Source of the DNA: Clostridia bacterium
Lineage (GTDB): Bacteria > Bacillota > Clostridia > Oscillospirales > CAG-272
Direction: 5' to 3'
Assembly (NCBI GenBank): GCA_017958705.1
Contig: JAGDCE010000254.1
Location: 1 to 6,754 of the forward strand
Length of the DNA stretch: 6,754 bases
The notes under the pieces are model-generated. The model saw only the letters and a program-made list of their open reading frames with translations. It ran no database searches and was not told the origin of the DNA. The position numbers and the translations under genes are program-made. Shown in pieces: positions 5,819-6,754 of this stretch; positions within the stretch are counted from its first letter, which is position 1, and every line of letters starts with the position of its first letter.

Positions 5819-6115
5819 TTACTTGTCGAGTCTTACGACGATTGAACGCATGATGCCGTCCGTGATGTTGAAGATACGCTCAAGCTCGGGAGTGAACTCG
5901 GGATCGCTCGTGAAGCTGATAAGCGTATAGTAGCCGTCCGCCTTTTTGTCGATCGCGTACGCGAGCTGGCGGGTGCCCCATTTTTCCACCTTTTCAACGG
6001 TGCCGTTTGCGGCTATAAGATCGTTGAACTTGGCGATGACCGCGTCAATCCCCTCGTCTCCGAGAGAAGGATCGACGATAAACAGGGTCTCGTATTTACC
6101 TTGCACCTTTTCCAT
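5819..6115 (-). CDS. rpsF: 30S ribosomal protein S6
   Basis: This is a 98-residue S6 with the family features KYETLFIVDPSL near the N-terminus, VEKWGTRQLAYAID in the middle (about 43-56), GYYTLISF, and ITDGIMRSIVVRLDK at the end. It binds S18 and the 16S platform. The start is placed at the ATG at 6115 because AAGGAGG (6130-6124) lies 8 nt upstream and the family start fits. A longer in-frame start at 6148 would place the Shine-Dalgarno inside the coding region and would destroy the leader structure. It is the first gene of the rpsF-ssb-rpsR operon. Confidence 0.96.
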   Translation of the reverse strand: MEKVQGKYETLFIVDPSLGDEGIDAVIAKFNDLIAANGTVEKVEKWGTRQLAYAIDKKADGYYTLISFTSDPEFTPELERIFNITDGIMRSIVVRLDK

Positions 6116-6121
6116 TTTATT

Positions 6122-6184
6122 AACCTCCTTCTGGACATAAGTCCGCACTTCTTGTGCGGCAAGGAGGAAACCTTTTAGGTCTCC
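6122..6184 (-). promoter_or_regulatory. Structured rpsF 5' leader, candidate S6:S18 autoregulatory element
   Basis: The leader can form an outer 7-bp stem CCTCCTT/AAGGAGG (6161-6167 with 6124-6130) that hides the rpsF Shine-Dalgarno. It encloses an inner hairpin CCGCAC/GTGCGG (6154-6159 with 6143-6148, loop AAGAA) and a 12-nt asymmetric bulge on the 3' side. A competing upstream hairpin GGAGACC/GGTTTCC (6178-6184 with 6166-6172) shares bases with the masking strand, and GGAC/GTCC (3' of the inner hairpin) offers another alternative. The S6:S18 complex is known to bind a CCG-containing motif in rpsF leaders of many bacteria. This element fits in place and shape, but I have not matched the consensus base by base. 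Confidence 0.55.
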
Positions 6185-6193
6185 TGAGCGGTT

Positions 6194-6222
6194 ATTATAA
6201 CATAGTATTGCCGATATGTCAA
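6194..6222 (-). promoter_or_regulatory. Strong sigma-A-type promoter of rpsF-ssb-rpsR, with AT-rich upstream element
   Basis: TTGACA (6222-6217), a 17-nt spacer and a perfect TATAAT (6199-6194). Upstream of the -35 box (6223-6262) the sequence is almost pure A/T with repeated A- and T-tracts, resembling an UP element for the RNA polymerase alpha subunit, as is common before ribosomal-protein genes. Transcription should start near 6187, just before the leader hairpins. Confidence 0.93.
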
Positions 6223-6229
6223 TACCTTT

Positions 6230-6251
6230 ACAATTATTTTACAATTATTTT
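6230..6251. repeat. Two tandem copies of an 11-bp AT-rich unit
   Basis: ACAATTATTTT occurs twice head to tail (6230-6240 and 6241-6251) without mismatch. The copies lie upstream of the rpsF -35 box, one helical turn apart, within the likely UP element. An 11-bp period would place equivalent A/T tracts on the same face of the DNA. Confidence 0.8.
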
Positions 6252-6327
6252 TATTATAAATATAGCGCAACAGCGAAAACAGCCGAGGATTTCATTTATA
6301 AAACGAAAGTCCCCCTTTATACGGCAG

Positions 6328-6352
6328 CCGGGGCGGAAAGTATCCGCCCCGG
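6328..6352. other. GC-rich perfect hairpin, possible weak terminator
   Basis: A 10-bp perfect stem CCGGGGCGGA/TCCGCCCCGG with loop AAGTA lies between the hypothetical gene on the right and the rpsF promoter. Neither strand has an immediate T-tract, so it is not a textbook intrinsic terminator. It may still end or protect the 3' end of the minus-strand transcript from the right-hand gene. The rest of 6223-6419 shows no gene that I can support. Confidence 0.5.
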
Positions 6353-6388
6353 AAGTATTAAAGTGTTTTTGCGCCGGCGCCGGTGTAT

Positions 6389-6407
6389 CTGACGAAAATC
6401 CCGTCAG
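6389..6407. other. Short hairpin just after the right-hand gene
   Basis: CTGACG/CGTCAG (6389-6394 with 6402-6407) around a 7-nt loop begins 12 nt after the stop codon of the partial gene at 6420-6754. It is followed by the 10-bp palindrome GCGCCGGCGC (6371-6380). There is no T-tract on the minus strand. This could be an mRNA 3'-end structure or chance. Confidence 0.35.
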
Positions 6408-6419
6408 GCGCGGCGTCGA

Positions 6420-6754
6420 TCATTCATGCATCAGCGCCTCGAGCTCAGCGTCGGATTTGACGGTGAGCTCATTTGCGGCATAGAAGCGGGTCAGCAAGGT
6501 GGCTATCGCTTTTCCCTCATAGGTGAAGACGAAATCGTAATAGCCGGGTTCGCATTCATCCTCATGCAGGTAGAAGCTGCCCCATTGATATTCATCCGGA
6601 TTCTCCTCATCCACGGGATAATGCAGATCGCAGTAGTTTGCAAAGTTCGGCATCAGGTCGGAGAATTTGCATGTGTTGTAATACTCCTGATCGTCTCTGT
6701 GCTTGAGTATCCAGACGCGAAGAGCGTACTCCTTGTCGGTATCCGGGTAGAATT
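6420..6754 (-). CDS. Hypothetical acidic protein (C-terminal part)
   Basis: The frame is open to the right edge, so the N-terminus is missing; about 110 residues are visible, ending in TGA (6420-6422). An internal Met at 6653 could be taken for the start, but the frame continues upstream with protein-like composition (DTDKEYALRVWILKHRD) and that Met has no Shine-Dalgarno, so it is probably internal. The visible part is acidic and rich in aromatics, with EENPDEYQWGSFYLHEDECE in the middle and a hydrophobic ATLLTRFYAANEL near the end. There is no signal peptide or membrane helix in this part and no motif that I recognise. It is transcribed toward the rpsF operon but is separated from it by about 200 nt with a strong promoter. 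Confidence 0.7.
   Translation of the reverse strand, partial: FYPDTDKEYALRVWILKHRDDQEYYNTCKFSDLMPNFANYCDLHYPVDEENPDEYQWGSFYLHEDECEPGYYDFVFTYEGKAIATLLTRFYAANELTVKSDAELEALMHE

Noticed and set aside
6116..6148. Longer S6 with 11 extra N-terminal residues starting at 6148
   Set aside because: The ideal AAGGAGG lies inside that extension, 8 nt before the ATG at 6115, and the family start fits 6115.
6371..6380. Palindrome GCGCCGGCGC as an operator or attachment site
   Set aside because: Single occurrence in GC-rich sequence, no partner repeat and no integrase or regulator nearby.
6154..6483. Plus-strand open frame across the rpsF promoter region
   Set aside because: It runs over a strong promoter, hairpins and the end of the right-hand gene; composition is not protein-like.
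1..6754. CRISPR arrays, tRNA or rRNA genes, insertion sequences
   Set aside because: No regularly spaced repeats, no cloverleaf or rRNA segments and no transposase-like frames were seen. The only duplicated segment is the folT remnant.

Overview
The window looks like a chromosomal segment of a Bacillota bacterium, most likely an uncultured gut-type Clostridia. The evidence is the gene order rpsF-ssb-rpsR, AGGAGG-type ribosome binding sites, TTGACA/TATAAT promoters with 17-nt spacers, a tetrahydrofolate riboswitch, an ECF-type S component, and lipoproteins with DUF4091 and sialidase-like folds. TGA is a normal stop here: it ends ssb directly after the canonical Asp-Asp-Leu-Pro-Phe tip.

Layout, left to right. 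Positions 1-297 (+) hold the C-terminal end of a HAD-family phosphatase. A bidirectional hairpin terminator separates it from the converging minus-strand block. Positions 322-4760 (-) form one transcription unit, read right to left: a sigma-A-type promoter, a tetrahydrofolate riboswitch, an RBS-sequestering hairpin, a folT-like ECF S-component gene, a sialidase-fold lipoprotein gene, a 160-bp remnant of a second folT copy, and a GH123/DUF4091 lipoprotein gene broken by an in-frame TGA. Positions 4808-6222 (-) hold the rpsF-ssb-rpsR operon with its own promoter, an AT-rich upstream element and a structured 5' leader. After a roughly 300-nt spacer with two hairpins, the right edge carries the 3' part of an unrecognised minus-strand gene.

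The folate-sensing operon is the interesting part. Its aptamer begins almost exactly at the predicted transcription start and is followed by a perfect 9-bp hairpin that masks the folT RBS, so high reduced folate should shut translation. The FolT-like protein is about twice the normal length. It appears to carry two extra membrane helices flanking an extracellular domain with a BspA-like leucine-rich-repeat fragment. Two predicted surface glycosidase-fold lipoproteins follow folT without a terminator, which is not the usual company of a vitamin transporter. The second lipoprotein is preceded by the folT remnant. That remnant aligns end to end with the intact gene if one removes exactly 1080 bp between two near-identical 9-bp sites and adds one T. 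The similarity continues through the spacer and RBS into the lipoprotein signal peptide. The locus therefore seems to have evolved by tandem duplication of a [folT + lipoprotein leader] unit with different downstream enzyme domains, followed by decay of one transporter copy and a nonsense mutation in its lipoprotein.

The ribosomal-protein operon is mostly conventional, but S18 carries an unusual acidic C-terminal tail of about 65 residues.
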